The notes: generated from the letters alone by a model not told the origin. Shown: positions 8,397 through 18,145, counted from the stretch's first letter. The stretch: DNA of 64,000 nucleotides from Bradyrhizobium sp. WBAH42 (GCF_024585265.1 NZ_CP036533.1:1178001-1242000), one strand, 5' to 3'. Made by a program: numbers and translations.

Positions 8397-9181
8397 AGCG
8401 CTCCGCGCAATTGCGCGTTCGCGGCGCCGAGCAGCCAGTCCGGCGAGCCCTGCGGGGCACAGCCGCGGCGCCTGAGCTCGGCATGGGCGAACAATTCGGC
8501 CAGCTTCGGCTCGTTGCCCGAGGCCAGCAGCGTGAGCCGGTTCAGCGTGCAGGCGATCGCCGCGCGGCGGGCGGGCAAGCTGTCGCCCTGGCAAGAGAAG
8601 CCGGAGATCTGCAAGCCTGGCTCCTCATAGCGCTTGAGATAGCCGAGGCAGGCCCGCGTCCCCTCCGCCGCGCCGACCGGTCGGAACAGGGCAACGGGGC
8701 CTAATTTGGTGTCGATCAGGCCGGCCTGCTCGAGCGGGGCATCCGCACCCAAACCCATCTGAGCGGCCAAGCCTGCGGCTGCCGGCCGCGTCACGTCGAA
8801 TTCGGCGCCCTGGCGGTAGATTTCGATCTCGGCCACCGGCTTGTCCGCCGCGTCGGTCCAGCGCAGCACGTCCCTGCGGCCGCCTTCGGGATGCCGAAAG
8901 ATGGTGTAAGAGGCTGTTTTCTCTGATGAATCGATCCGACTGACGGCGAAGCGCGGATGCGAGCGGTCTGCCGTAGTCCAGCTTGGCTTGTCCGCGGGAC
9001 CGTCACCGCGCAGGTCAGGCAGCTGTCCCAGGCCTGCGAGGGCGAGGATGGCAAACAGGGCGAGCGCCCCCACATACACGACCAGATGCGCGAGCGTGCC
9101 GACCACCTCATCGGCGATAGCCAAAAGCCTCAGCTGGATCTGGGTAGGGCTAACGGCCGTGCTGGCCTCAGGCGACTGCAT
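8393..9181 (-). CDS. hypothetical protein with one N-terminal membrane segment
   Basis: A 262-residue protein without a recognised domain. One hydrophobic segment near residues 32-55 (LAHLVVYVGALALFAILAL) predicts a membrane anchor, with the rest probably periplasmic. That part holds a beta-rich region (FAVSRIDSSEKTASYTIFRH) and a few Cys residues that could pair (RACLGYL, SGFSCQG, IACTLNRL, RRGCAPQG). The start at 9181 is the first ATG of the frame. It is divergent from asd, with 117 bp between them. I cannot assign a function. Confidence 0.75.
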   Translation of the reverse strand: MQSPEASTAVSPTQIQLRLLAIADEVVGTLAHLVVYVGALALFAILALAGLGQLPDLRGDGPADKPSWTTADRSHPRFAVSRIDSSEKTASYTIFRHPEGGRRDVLRWTDAADKPVAEIEIYRQGAEFDVTRPAAAGLAAQMGLGADAPLEQAGLIDTKLGPVALFRPVGAAEGTRACLGYLKRYEEPGLQISGFSCQGDSLPARRAAIACTLNRLTLLASGNEPKLAELFAHAELRRRGCAPQGSPDWLLGAANAQLRGAL

Positions 9182-9298
9182 CCACGTCCCTAAGGCATGG
9201 TCTTAACGTTGTCTTGAGGCCGGTTCTCGCATAGAAGCGCTGCTCTTCCTGTTTAAGCGTCAGCTTCGGGAACGGGCTTTTTCATCGGAGAGTGAACG

Positions 9299-10333
9299 AT
9301 GGGTTACAAAGTCGCAGTCGTCGGCGCGACCGGCAATGTCGGTCGGGAAATGCTCAACATCCTGGATGAGCGCAAATTCCCCGCGGACGAGGTCGTGGCC
9401 CTGGCGTCGCGCCGCAGCGTCGGCGTCGAGGTCTCCTATGGCGACCGCACCCTGAAGGTCAAAGCGCTCGAGCATTACGACTTCTCCGACGTCGACATCT
9501 GCCTGATGTCGGCGGGCGGGTCGGTGTCGAAGGAATGGTCGCCGAAGATCGGCGCCGCCGGCGCCGTGGTGATCGACAATTCCTCGGCCTGGCGCATGGA
9601 CCCGGACGTGCCGCTGATCGTGCCCGAGGTGAATGCGGCCGCGACCGAAGGCTTCAAGAAGAAGAACATCATCGCCAACCCGAACTGCTCGACCGCGCAG
9701 CTCGTGGTGGCGCTCAAGCCCTTGCACGAGAAGGCGACGATCAAGCGCGTCGTGGTCTCGACCTATCAATCGGTGTCGGGCGCCGGCAAGGACGCGATGG
9801 ACGAATTGTTCTCCCAGACCAAGGCCGTCTACACCAACGACGAGCTGGTCGCGAAGAAATTCCCCAAGCGCATCGCCTTCAACGTCATTCCCCACATCGA
9901 CGTCTTCATGGAGGACGGATACACCAAGGAAGAGTGGAAGATGATGGCGGAGACCAAGAAGATCCTGGATCCCAAGATCAAGCTCTCCGCCACCTGCGTG
10001 CGCGTGCCTGTGTTCGTCGGCCATTCCGAGGCCGTCAACATCGAGTTCGAGAATCCGATCACCGCCGATGAAGCGCGCAACATCCTGCGCGTGGCGCCGG
10101 GCTGCCTCGTCATCGACAAGCAGGAGCCCGGCGGCTACGCCACGCCGTATGAATCGGCCGGCGAGGACGCGACTTACATCAGCCGCATCCGCGAGGACGC
10201 GACGGTGGAGAACGGCCTCGTGCTCTGGTGCGTGTCCGACAATCTGCGCAAAGGCGCTGCCCTCAACGCGATCCAGATCGCGGAAGTCTTGATCAACCGC
10301 AAGCTGATCACCGCCAAGCAGAAGGCAGCGTAA
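9299..10333 (+). CDS. asd: aspartate-semialdehyde dehydrogenase
   Basis: A 344-residue cytoplasmic enzyme that reduces aspartyl phosphate to aspartate semialdehyde with NADPH, the branch point to lysine/diaminopimelate, threonine and methionine. It shows the N-terminal nucleotide motif VAVVGATGNVGREML, the catalytic Cys in NPNCSTAQLV, IPHIDVF, and the closing segment WCVSDNLRKGAALNAIQIAE. ATG 9299 follows CGGAGAG. Length is normal for this class. It is convergent with the NifU-like gene, only 5 bp away. Confidence 0.97.
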   Translation: MGYKVAVVGATGNVGREMLNILDERKFPADEVVALASRRSVGVEVSYGDRTLKVKALEHYDFSDVDICLMSAGGSVSKEWSPKIGAAGAVVIDNSSAWRMDPDVPLIVPEVNAAATEGFKKKNIIANPNCSTAQLVVALKPLHEKATIKRVVVSTYQSVSGAGKDAMDELFSQTKAVYTNDELVAKKFPKRIAFNVIPHIDVFMEDGYTKEEWKMMAETKKILDPKIKLSATCVRVPVFVGHSEAVNIEFENPITADEARNILRVAPGCLVIDKQEPGGYATPYESAGEDATYISRIREDATVENGLVLWCVSDNLRKGAALNAIQIAEVLINRKLITAKQKAA

Positions 10334-10338
10334 GGGGC

Positions 10339-10908
10339 TTACATCGGCCGGACTTCGACCACGTCAGGCACGAAGTGCTTGAGCAGGTTCTGGATGCCGT
10401 GCTGGAGCGTCGCCGTCGATGACGGGCAGCCGGAGCAGGCGCCCTTCATGTTGAGATAGACGATACCGTCCTTGAAGCCGCGGAAGGTGATGTCGCCGCC
10501 GTCATTGGCGACCGCCGGCCGCACCCGGGTCTCGATCAGGTCCTTGATCATGTCGACGGTCTCGGCGTCAGCTTCGTCAAAGAACTCGTCCTCGTCGTCG
10601 AGATCGGCCTCGCTTGTGGCCGCGCCGTCGGCCAGCAGCGGCGCGCCCGACATGTAGTGCTCCATGATGGCACCGAGGATTGCGGGCTTGAGCTGCTGCC
10701 ATTCACCGCTCGCTTTGGTCACGGTGATGAAGTCCGATCCGTAGAACACGCCGGTGACGCCGGGCACCTCGAATAGCTTTTCAGCGAGCGGCGAACGCGC
10801 CGCCGATTCGCGGCTCGAAAACTCCATCGGGCTGCCGTCGACCACGACGCGGCCGGGAATGAACTTCAGCGTGGCGGGATTGGGGGTCGCTTCGGTTTGA
10901 ATGAACAT
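10339..10908 (-). CDS. NifU-family Fe-S cluster carrier (Nfu type)
   Basis: A 189-residue Fe-S scaffold/carrier that delivers clusters to apo-proteins in the cytoplasm. The N-terminal Nfu_N domain starts FIQTEATPNPATLKF. The C-terminal NifU domain has the cluster-binding CxxC in MKGACSGCPSST, followed by LQHGIQNLLKHFVPDV. An acidic linker (DLDDEDEFFDEADAET) joins them. The ATG at 10906-10908 gives the usual Nfu_N start and lies just after AGAAAA. Length is typical of alphaproteobacterial Nfu proteins. It ends the leftward group murJ-trpS-usp, with repeat D between usp and this gene. Confidence 0.93.
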   Translation of the reverse strand: MFIQTEATPNPATLKFIPGRVVVDGSPMEFSSRESAARSPLAEKLFEVPGVTGVFYGSDFITVTKASGEWQQLKPAILGAIMEHYMSGAPLLADGAATSEADLDDEDEFFDEADAETVDMIKDLIETRVRPAVANDGGDITFRGFKDGIVYLNMKGACSGCPSSTATLQHGIQNLLKHFVPDVVEVRPM

Positions 10909-11039
10909 GATTTTCTCCAGACGTCGCCGGTTCAAGGCCGGCGCGTGCTCTATCCCCTAGCAGATGGCGACGGCGAACGCACGATCAAGGGCTTCGGATA
11001 GCGTTCTGTTGTTAAATCAGCGGGTTAGGGACGTTCTTA

Positions 11040-11203
11040 CTTACCCTCCCCTGGAGGGGGAGGGTCGATCGCGGAAGCGCGAGCGGGGTGGGGTGATCTT
11101 TCCCCACGGGCAGCGTTCGAGGTGGAGAGACTGTCACCCCACCCCGTCTCATGTCTCGCTTCGCTCGACACGAGCCGACCCTCCCCTTCCAGGGGAGGGT
11201 AAG
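11040..11203. repeat. family D palindromic repeat
   Basis: The outer arms are CTTACCCTCCCCTGGAGGGG and its mirror ending CCAGGGGAGGGTAAG. The inner arms GGGGTGGGGTGA and TCACCCCACCCC are also complementary. A second full copy is at 45510-45673 and a half copy at 48755-48782. Confidence 0.9.
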
Positions 11204-11213
11204 AGCAGCGCAG

Positions 11214-11708
11214 CTACGACAGCGAATCCACGCTCTGGTCGCTCAGGGCGCCCGAAATGATCGTCACCGGCACCGGAAACGTGCCGAGCGCATGGGCGAG
11301 CAGCGAAACCAGAGGCCCGGGCCCTTCCGCGCCGGGATTGGCGGCGAGCACCAGCATGGCGATATCGGGGTCCTCGTCGATGACAGCGAGCAGCTGCTCC
11401 AACGCTTCGCCTTCGCGGATCACCCGCTCCGGCGTGATGGCGGCAATGCCGTTGGCGCGCCCGGCGGCGCGGTCGAGCGCGGCTTCGGCGGCTTCCTGCG
11501 CCTCGGCGCGCATGATGTCGGCCACGCCGAGCCATTCCTGGCTCTGCTGTTCCGGCTCGATGATGCGCAGCATGACCACGCCGCCGCCGGCGCGGATCGC
11601 CCAGCGGCTGGCGTAATAGACGGCGCGATCCCATTCGGCGCTGTCGTCGACGATGACGAGGCATTTGGGCTTGTGACCCGGCTCGTAGCAAAGTCGCTTG
11701 CTGGTCAT
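11214..11708 (-). CDS. universal stress protein (UspA) family protein
   Basis: A 164-residue single-domain UspA-fold protein, cytoplasmic. It opens with KCLVIVDDSAEWDRAVYYA, the family's first strand and nucleotide-contacting Asp. It then has a helix rich in Ala/Glu, and later the strand AMLVLAANPGAEGPGPL in the place of the usual ATP-binding GxxG motif. The chosen ATG at 11706-11708 starts MTSKRLCYEPG. An upstream ATG at 11747 adds a Cys-rich tail with no family match. It lies 106 bp after trpS on the same strand. Confidence 0.86.
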   Translation of the reverse strand: MTSKRLCYEPGHKPKCLVIVDDSAEWDRAVYYASRWAIRAGGGVVMLRIIEPEQQSQEWLGVADIMRAEAQEAAEAALDRAAGRANGIAAITPERVIREGEALEQLLAVIDEDPDIAMLVLAANPGAEGPGPLVSLLAHALGTFPVPVTIISGALSDQSVDSLS

Positions 11709-11814
11709 GCATGTCCCGGATTGTGCACGGCAAGCATGCTGCCACACTCCCGCAACGTTTGGGAGAGGAGAAGCGGCCGGCGCCGTGGCGCCAGCCGGTC
11801 TTGCAATGGCGGCT

Positions 11815-12867
11815 CTAGCGCCGGCGGATGAAGCCGACGATGTCCTTGGAGAGCTTCATCGTCTCGTCGGCGATCGCGTGCGCCCGGTCGGATCCCTCGT
11901 TCAGGATCGCGTCGATATGGCCGGGATCGGCGACGAGGCGCTTCATCTCGCCGGCGATCGGCGCGAGCTTGGTCACGCACAGCTCGGCCAGCGCGTTCTT
12001 GAAGCTGGAGAACTGGCCGTTGCCGAACTCGCGCAGCACGTCCGCCTTGGAACGGCCGGACAGCGCGGCGAAGATGCCGACGAGATTGTCGGCCTCGGGC
12101 CGCGCTTCCAGGCCCTTCTCTTCCGTCGGCAGCGGCTCCGGATCGGTCTTCGCCTTGCGGATCTTCTGCGCGATGGTGTCGGCATCGTCGGTGAGATTGA
12201 TGCGCGAATTGTCGGAGGCATCCGACTTCGACATCTTCTTGGTGCCGTCGCGCAGGCTCATCACGCGCGTCGCCGGACCCGTGATCAAGGGTTCCGGCAG
12301 CGGGAAGAACAGGCCGTCATTGGTGCCCTGCGCGCGGATGGAGTCACCAAAGTCGTTGTTGAACTTCTGCGCGATGTCGCGGGAGAGCTCGAGATGCTGC
12401 TTCTGGTCCTCGCCCACGGGAACGTGGGTGGCGCGATAGAGCAGGATGTCGGCGGCCATCAGCACGGGATAGTCGAACAGGCCGACGGAGGCGTTCTCGC
12501 GGTCCTTGCCGGCCTTCTCCTTGAACTGGGTCATGCGGCCGAGCCAGCCCATGCGCGCGACGCAGTTGAAGATCCAGGCGAGCTCGGCGTGGCCCGAGAC
12601 CTGGCTCTGGTTGAACACGATGTGCTTCTTGGGATCGATGCCGGCCGCGATGAACGCCGCGGTCACCTCGCGGGTGTTGCGCGCGAGCTCGACCGGCCCG
12701 CCCCAGACGTCCACCCCTTGCGTGATCGCGTGCATGTCGACGACGCAATAGATGCAATTGTGGGTTTCCTGCATCTTCACGAAGTTGACGATGGCGCCGA
12801 GGTAATTGCCGAGGTGCAGATTGCCCGTCGGCTGGACGCCGGAAAAGACCCGTTCAACGAATGGCAT
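11815..12867 (-). CDS. trpS: tryptophanyl-tRNA synthetase
   Basis: A 350-residue class Ic aminoacyl-tRNA synthetase that charges tRNA-Trp. The HIGH-type motif is [12 protein letters not shown] near residue 15, and the KMSKS loop is KKMSKSDAS in the second half. Other family blocks are [10 protein letters not shown] and [11 protein letters not shown]. The ATG at 12865-12867 ([13 protein letters not shown]) is the conventional start. It lies 81 bp downstream of murJ, in the same direction, a pairing common in this group of bacteria. Confidence 0.97.
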   Translation of the reverse strand: MPFVERVFSGVQPTGNLHLGNYLGAIVNFVKMQETHNCIYCVVDMHAITQGVDVWGGPVELARNTREVTAAFIAAGIDPKKHIVFNQSQVSGHAELAWIFNCVARMGWLGRMTQFKEKAGKDRENASVGLFDYPVLMAADILLYRATHVPVGEDQKQHLELSRDIAQKFNNDFGDSIRAQGTNDGLFFPLPEPLITGPATRVMSLRDGTKKMSKSDASDNSRINLTDDADTIAQKIRKAKTDPEPLPTEEKGLEARPEADNLVGIFAALSGRSKADVLREFGNGQFSSFKNALAELCVTKLAPIAGEMKRLVADPGHIDAILNEGSDRAHAIADETMKLSKDIVGFIRRR

Positions 12868-12948
12868 GGTCAGCCTTCCCATAGGTATTCGGCCGTCGTT
12901 TCCAACAGCGGCGCTGCCCCGTCAAGGGTCTTTCGCGCGGGCCGTGGG

Positions 12949-14481
12949 TCAGCCGGGTCGTTTCAGCGCGTTAAGTGCCTCGCGCCAGGAGGCGGCACCG
13001 AGGATCTGCAGCAGCAGGCCGTAGACCGCGATCCCGGCCGCGATCTGCACACCCAGCACGACGAAGCGGATCAGGCCATGCGCCTCCGCAGGCATCAGAT
13101 CTGCGGACAGCCAGAGCAGGGCGCCCATCGCGGCCGCGGCGAGCACGATCCGCGGCAGCCGTCTTCGCGCGGCATCGTCCACCGAGAAGCCGAACTCGCG
13201 CGTGCCCTTTCGGAGCAACGAGAGCGCGCTGCTCCAGGCGCCCGCCGCGATGCTCGCCGCGATCCCGCTCGCGCCGAAGAGATGGCCGAGCAGGACCGCG
13301 AGGACGACCGCGACCACAAAGCCTTTGGCGGTGGCCATGAGCGGCGTCATCGTGTCGCTGCGGGCATAGAACGCCGGCGACAGTGCCTTGATCAGCACAT
13401 GGGCCGGCAAGCCCAGCGCCAGCCACATCAGCGCGCGCGCGGTGGCCGTGCTGTCCTCCGCACCGAACGCGCCATGCTCGAACAACAGCCGCACGATCGG
13501 CTCGGCGAGCACGATCAGGCCGAGCGTCGCCGGCAGCGCCAGCCCGGTCGCAAGCTCCAGCGCACGGGATTCGGCGTGCGCCACCGCGTCGCGATCGGAG
13601 CTAGCCACCGCGCGCGTCAGCTCCGGCACCAGCACGGTGCCCATGGCGACGCCGACGATGCCGAGCGGCAACTCGATCAAGCGGTTGGCGAAATAGAGCC
13701 AGGACACCGCGGACGGCGTCGCGGACGCGATGATCGCGCCCGCCACCATCAGCCATTGCGGCCCCGAGCTTGCGATCATGCCGGGGATCGCCTTGGCGAA
13801 AAAGCCGCGCATCTCCGTGTCGAAACTGGCGCGCAGCGGCGTCGCGAGGCGCGCGCTTCGCTGCGACAGCAGCATCATCAGTTGCAGCAGGCCGGCGAGA
13901 CCAACGGTCGCAGCCAGGATCCACGCGGCGAAGCCGGCCTCTGCCCGCCCGACGAGCAACATCGCGATCGCGGCGATCAGCGCAATGTTGAACAGCAGCG
14001 GCGCGAATGCCGTGAGCGCGAAGCGTCCCTGCGCGTTGAGCAGCCCCATCAACACGGTGACGGGACCGGCGAAGGCGAGGTAAGGCAGCATCAGCCGCGC
14101 GTTCTGAACCGCGAGATCGAGCGTGCCGCTGCCGAGGAATCCCGGCGCGATGATTGTCATGATCAGCGGCATCAACAATGCGATCAGGAGCGAGATCGCG
14201 ACCAGCGCTGCGCTGACCGTGCCGAGCACGCGCCCGGCGAACGCCGCGGCTTCCGCCACTCCGTCGCGGTCCCGCACCCGCAACCAGGCCGGGATCAGCG
14301 CCGCGTTCAGCGCGCCCTCGCTGAGCAGCCGCCGCGCCACGTTGACGAGCTGGAACGCCGCCAGAAACGCGTCCGCCACGGCGCCGGTGCCGAGCAGCGC
14401 CGCAATCAGGGAATCGCGGGCAAAACCCAGGAGGCGCGAGGCCAGCGTTCCCGTCGAGACGGTCAGGAAGGAGCGGATCAT
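12949..14481 (-). CDS. murJ: lipid II flippase MurJ
   Basis: A 510-residue polytopic inner-membrane protein of the MATE/MOP superfamily that moves lipid II to the periplasmic face for peptidoglycan synthesis. The start MIRSFLTVSTGTLASRLLGF and the following RDSLIAALLGTGAVADAFL are classic MurJ/MviN. Charged residues in FFAKAIPGMIASSGPQ also fit. About 14 hydrophobic segments are present. It is the first gene of a leftward group with trpS, and it is divergent from the adenosine kinase gene 124 bp away. Confidence 0.96.
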   Translation of the reverse strand: MIRSFLTVSTGTLASRLLGFARDSLIAALLGTGAVADAFLAAFQLVNVARRLLSEGALNAALIPAWLRVRDRDGVAEAAAFAGRVLGTVSAALVAISLLIALLMPLIMTIIAPGFLGSGTLDLAVQNARLMLPYLAFAGPVTVLMGLLNAQGRFALTAFAPLLFNIALIAAIAMLLVGRAEAGFAAWILAATVGLAGLLQLMMLLSQRSARLATPLRASFDTEMRGFFAKAIPGMIASSGPQWLMVAGAIIASATPSAVSWLYFANRLIELPLGIVGVAMGTVLVPELTRAVASSDRDAVAHAESRALELATGLALPATLGLIVLAEPIVRLLFEHGAFGAEDSTATARALMWLALGLPAHVLIKALSPAFYARSDTMTPLMATAKGFVVAVVLAVLLGHLFGASGIAASIAAGAWSSALSLLRKGTREFGFSVDDAARRRLPRIVLAAAAMGALLWLSADLMPAEAHGLIRFVVLGVQIAAGIAVYGLLLQILGAASWREALNALKRPG

Positions 14482-14605
14482 GCTCTCGAAAATACCGTTG
14501 CTTGCCCGCCAAGGCCCGGTCGTGATAGGCCGCGAGCTTGGATTTCAGGCCGACAGGAAGCGGATTTCCGTGAGGTCCGCAATCCGGCAAACAGGATCAA
14601 GGTGA

Positions 14606-15607
14606 ATGGCTGACGTGAAATATGACGTTCTCGGCATCGGCAACGCGCTGTTCGACGTGCTGGTTCGGACCGACGAGGCCTTTCTGGCCAAGCATGGCAT
14701 GACCAAGGGCAGCATGTCGCTGATTGACGAGGCGCGGGCGGCGGCCATCTACAAGGACATGGGGCCGGCCACCGAAGTCTCGGGCGGCTCGGCCGCCAAC
14801 ACCATCGTCGGCATCGGCAGCCTGGGGGCACGCGCCGCCTATGTCGGCAAGGTCAAGGACGACCAGATCGGCAAGCTCTATGTTCACGACATCCGCTCAG
14901 CCGGCGTCGCCTTCAACACGCCCGCCGCCAAGGACGGCCCCGCCACCGGCTGCTCCTACATCCTGGTCACCGGCGACGGCGAGCGCACCATGAACACCTA
15001 TCTCGGTGCGGCGCAGGATTTGTCGCCCGCCGACATCGATCCGGCCGAGATTGCTGCTGCCGGCATCGTTTATCTCGAAGGCTATCTCTGGGACCCCAAG
15101 AACGCCAAGGAGGCCTTCGTCAAGGCCGCCAAGATCGCCCATGACGCCAAGCGCAAGGTGGCGCTGACGCTGTCGGATTCCTTCTGCGTCGATCGCTATC
15201 GCGACGAGTTTCTCTCGTTGATGCGGGGCGGCACCGTCGACATCGTGCTCGCCAACGAGTCCGAGCTGCACTCGCTCTACATGACCTCGGACTTCGACAC
15301 CGCGCTGAAGCAGCTGCGCAACGACGTCAATCTCGGAATCGTCACTCGCAGCGAGAAGGGCTGCATGGTCGTGTCCGTGGAAGACGCGGTCGCAGCGCCG
15401 GCCTTCCCGGTCGAGAAGGTGGTCGACACCACCGGCGCCGGCGATCTCTTCGCTGCCGGTTTCCTCTACGGCCTCGCGCGCAACTTCGGCTACAAGCAGT
15501 GCGGCGAGCTCGGCGCGCTCGCCGCCGCCGAAGTCATCCAGCACATCGGCGCCCGCCCGCTGGTGTCGCTTAAGGAGCTGGCGGAGCAGCGCGGGTTGAC
15601 GGGGTAG
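14606..15607 (+). CDS. PfkB-family kinase, probable adenosine kinase
   Basis: A 333-residue ribokinase-like sugar/nucleoside kinase, cytoplasmic. The first PfkB region is GGSAANTIVGIGSLG. The second, near the C-terminus, is DTTGAGDLFAAGFLYGL with the catalytic Asp of the GAGD anion hole. The N-terminus (YDVLGIGNALFDVLV) matches bacterial proteins annotated as adenosine kinase. Start ATG 14606 follows AAGGTGA. It is divergent from murJ. Adenosine as substrate is a family-based inference. Other nucleosides or sugars remain possible. Confidence 0.88.
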   Translation: MADVKYDVLGIGNALFDVLVRTDEAFLAKHGMTKGSMSLIDEARAAAIYKDMGPATEVSGGSAANTIVGIGSLGARAAYVGKVKDDQIGKLYVHDIRSAGVAFNTPAAKDGPATGCSYILVTGDGERTMNTYLGAAQDLSPADIDPAEIAAAGIVYLEGYLWDPKNAKEAFVKAAKIAHDAKRKVALTLSDSFCVDRYRDEFLSLMRGGTVDIVLANESELHSLYMTSDFDTALKQLRNDVNLGIVTRSEKGCMVVSVEDAVAAPAFPVEKVVDTTGAGDLFAAGFLYGLARNFGYKQCGELGALAAAEVIQHIGARPLVSLKELAEQRGLTG

Positions 15608-15623
15608 AGCAAGGCTCTCTCCC

Positions 15624-15745
15624 CGTCATTGCGAGGAGCGCAGCGACGAAGCAATCCAGAGTCTCTCCATGGCGGCAGACTGGATTGCTTCGCGGAGCCT
15701 GTCATCGGGCCGCGCTTCGCGCGGACCCGGTGGCTCGCAATGACG
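15624..15745. repeat. family A palindromic repeat with extended right arm
   Basis: The left arm is CGTCATTGCGAGGAGCG to AGCAATCCAGAG. The right arm starts CTGGATTGCTTCGCGG, then holds an extra segment (TGTCATCGGGCCGCGCTTCG...) before ending CTCGCAATGACG. The same extra segment occurs in inverted position in the copy at 47389. Confidence 0.88.
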
Positions 15746-16079
15746 GTGGTGATGCAGATGCGCGCCTTGGACTCTGCTGTCTGCATGGCGTCCTCGGGTT
15801 TGATTATTGTTTGAAGTAATCGACTGCCTTCCCGCGCGGCAAGCGCATCCATGCAGCTGCGCCGGTCGCGATGTCGTGACTTGACCGCCTTGGTCCCAGG
15901 CACGACGACAGCGGGACTGAACGGCGACGCTCTCTCACAATCTGCGGTGGATTGCCGGACGTCGCCTCACCTCGGAAGGGCTCGAGGCGATATAGTTTCG
16001 GCAGCTTGAAACATTTCGTGAGCTGCCGCGTTCAGCACCCGGCCCGGCTCATGGGCTGATTAAGATTTGATGCAAATGT

Positions 16080-16101
16080 CGCCGCCCGCGCATGGGCGGC
16101 G
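16080..16101 (+). promoter_or_regulatory. hairpin next to a ribosome binding site
   Basis: Perfect 8-bp stem CGCCGCCC / GGGCGGCG with loop GCGCAT, followed at once by AGGGGGG and the ATG at 16116. It could modulate translation of the 106-residue protein. There is no U-run, so it is not a terminator. Confidence 0.4.
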
Positions 16102-16115
16102 AGGGGGGACCTCAG

Positions 16116-16436
16116 ATGATATCGACCTGGAGCGAATGGAAGCGCTATCCCCGTGCCGGACGGGGCGAGAACCTGGAGGCGCCGATTTCGCCCGGGATTT
16201 ACGAGGTCCGCATTGCCGGCACCGGCGCGCTCTATTCTTTCGGCGCGGTCGACAATCTGGCGCAGGCGCTGGCGCTGCTGCCGGTCGGCTCGAAGTCGTG
16301 GTTCGGCCGTCGCGACACCTCCCACGTTCCCGATCTCGAATACCGGACCTGCGCGACGTCCTCCAAGGCCGACGCCAAGGCGGCCGCCGAGCGCATGATC
16401 GGCCGGCGCGAGACCTATATGAGCGGCGCGGCGTAA
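16116..16436 (+). CDS. hypothetical protein
   Basis: A 106-residue soluble protein with no recognised domain. It opens MISTWSEWKRYPRAGRG, then a beta-rich stretch GIYEVRIAGTGALYSFGAVD, a Trp-containing segment SKSWFGRRDTSHVPDLEYR and a helical, Lys/Ala-rich C-terminus. The ATG at 16116 is chosen because GAGGGGGG precedes it. The ATG eight codons upstream would fall in the hairpin. The even codon use and the strong ribosome binding site support a real gene. The function is unknown. Confidence 0.7.
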   Translation: MISTWSEWKRYPRAGRGENLEAPISPGIYEVRIAGTGALYSFGAVDNLAQALALLPVGSKSWFGRRDTSHVPDLEYRTCATSSKADAKAAAERMIGRRETYMSGAA

Positions 16437-16546
16437 CCTCGCGGCTCCGAGTTTAATTCCCATCAGATGTGCGTTGCGGGGCGGTGCATTGCGCGCCGCC
16501 TGTCCCTATATTCCGGGCCAATCCGATCGCCCGCAGGGAGAACGCC

Positions 16547-18040
16547 ATGACCCCGACCGCCGCCGCCCGCGCCACTCAATCCACCGCCACCCTGCGCGAC
16601 CGGTTGAAGGACCCCTCGCTGCTGAAGGAGGCCTGCTATATCGACGGCGCCTGGGTCGGTACGCCGGTCTTCGCCGTCAACAATCCCGCCACGGGCGTCG
16701 AGCTGGCAAAGGTGCCGCAGCTTGGTGCTGACGACACCACCAGAGCGGTCGAAGCCGCAGCGCGTGCCTTTCCGGGCTGGGCCAAGCACACGGCCAAGCA
16801 GCGTTCCAACATCCTGCGCAAATGGTTCGAGCTGATCACCGCCAATCGCGAGGATCTCGCGCTGATCCTCACCTCCGAGCAGGGCAAGCCGCTCACCGAG
16901 GCGCTCGGCGAGGTCGATATCGGCGCCGCCTATATCGAGTTCTTTGCGGAAGAAGCCCGCCGCGTCTATGGCGAGACCATTCCGAGCCAGCGGCCCGATG
17001 CGCGCCTGCTCGCCATCAAGCAGCCGATCGGCGTCTGCGGCGCGATCACGCCGTGGAATTTCCCGAACTCGATGATCACGCGAAAGGTCTCGCCGGCGCT
17101 GGCCGCCGGCTGCACCGTGGTGCTGAAGCCCGCCAACGAGACGCCGCTGTCGGCGCTGGCGCTCGCCGTGCTCGCCGAGAAGGCCGGCATCCCCAAGGGC
17201 GTGCTCAACATCATCACGGGTGACGCGCCGCCGATCGGCAAGGTGCTGTGCGAGCATCCGGCGGTGCGCTTCGTCGGCTTCACCGGCTCGACCGCGGTCG
17301 GCAAGATCCTCTATCAGCAGGCCTCGGTCGGCGTGAAGCGGCTCGGCCTCGAGCTCGGCGGCAACGCCCCCTTCATCGTGTTCGACGACGCCGACATCGA
17401 GGCTGCCGTCGAAGGCGCGATCGTCTCGAAGTATCGCAACATGGGCCAGACCTGCGTCTGCGCCAACCGCATCTACGCCCAGGACAAGATCTACGACGAG
17501 TTCGTGCAGAAGCTGTCGAAGAAGGTCGCGGCGATGAAGATCGGCGACGGCACCGAGAGCGGCGTCACGCAGGGCCCGCTGATCAACATGAAGGCGGTCG
17601 ACAAGGTCGAGCGCCACATTGCGGATGCCGTCAAGCGCGGCGCCAAGGTCGTCACCGGCGGCAAGCGCAGCGAGCTCGGCCGCTCCTTCTTCGAGCCGAC
17701 CGTGCTCGCCGACGTCAAGCCGGACTCGCTGGTGTCGCAGGAGGAGACCTTCGGCCCGCTCGCACCCGTCATCCGCTTCAAGGACGAGGCCGACGTGATC
17801 GCGATGTGCAACGCCTCGCCGTTCGGTCTCGCCTCGTACTTCTACTCCCGGGATCTCGGCCGCGTCTGGCGCGTCGCCGAAGCGCTGGAGTCGGGCATGG
17901 TCGGCGTCAACACCGGCCTGATCACCACCGAGGTCGCGCCCTTCGGCGGCGTCAAGGAAAGCGGTTTGGGCCGCGAAGGCTCGCGTCACGGCATGGAAGA
18001 ATATGTCGAGATCAAATACGTGATGATGGCGGGGGTCTAA
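16547..18040 (+). CDS. gabD: NAD(P)-dependent succinate-semialdehyde dehydrogenase
   Basis: A 497-residue aldehyde dehydrogenase that oxidises succinate semialdehyde to succinate in the GABA/4-aminobutyrate route. The ALDH blocks are visible: PWNFPNSMITRKVSPALAAG, GSTAVGKIL, the catalytic Glu segment LELGGNAPFIVFDDAD, the catalytic Cys in MGQTCVCANRIY, and EETFGPLAPV. The C-C pair (CVC) at the active site is typical of GabD. ATG 16547 has CAGGGAG just upstream, and 497 residues is the normal GabD length. No GABA aminotransferase gene lies next to it. Confidence 0.93.
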   Translation: MTPTAAARATQSTATLRDRLKDPSLLKEACYIDGAWVGTPVFAVNNPATGVELAKVPQLGADDTTRAVEAAARAFPGWAKHTAKQRSNILRKWFELITANREDLALILTSEQGKPLTEALGEVDIGAAYIEFFAEEARRVYGETIPSQRPDARLLAIKQPIGVCGAITPWNFPNSMITRKVSPALAAGCTVVLKPANETPLSALALAVLAEKAGIPKGVLNIITGDAPPIGKVLCEHPAVRFVGFTGSTAVGKILYQQASVGVKRLGLELGGNAPFIVFDDADIEAAVEGAIVSKYRNMGQTCVCANRIYAQDKIYDEFVQKLSKKVAAMKIGDGTESGVTQGPLINMKAVDKVERHIADAVKRGAKVVTGGKRSELGRSFFEPTVLADVKPDSLVSQEETFGPLAPVIRFKDEADVIAMCNASPFGLASYFYSRDLGRVWRVAEALESGMVGVNTGLITTEVAPFGGVKESGLGREGSRHGMEEYVEIKYVMMAGV

Positions 18041-18058
18041 GCCACCATCATCTCTCCA

Positions 18059-18145
18059 CGTCATTGCGAGCGCAGCGAAGCAATCCAGAATCCCTCCGCA
18101 GAGGCAGCCTGGATTGCTTCGTCGCAAGGGCTCCTCGCAATGACG
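18059..18145. repeat. family A palindromic repeat
   Basis: The left arm CGTCATTGCGAGCGCAGCG to AGCAATCCAG is mirrored by CTGGATTGCTTCGTCGC to CGCAATGACG. It begins 18 bp after the gabD stop codon. Confidence 0.9.

Larger units (their letters stand above)
15608..16115. other. intergenic region with repeat A and a hairpin
   Basis: This 508-bp gap contains the repeat at 15624-15745, about 330 bp without recognisable coding or RNA signals, and a GC-rich hairpin at 16080-16101 just before the next gene. Confidence 0.6.

Noticed and set aside
11698..14613. A 971-codon open frame on the plus strand across murJ and trpS
   Set aside because: It is antisense to two genes with clear families, has low-complexity Arg/Gln-rich translation, and reflects high GC content rather than coding.
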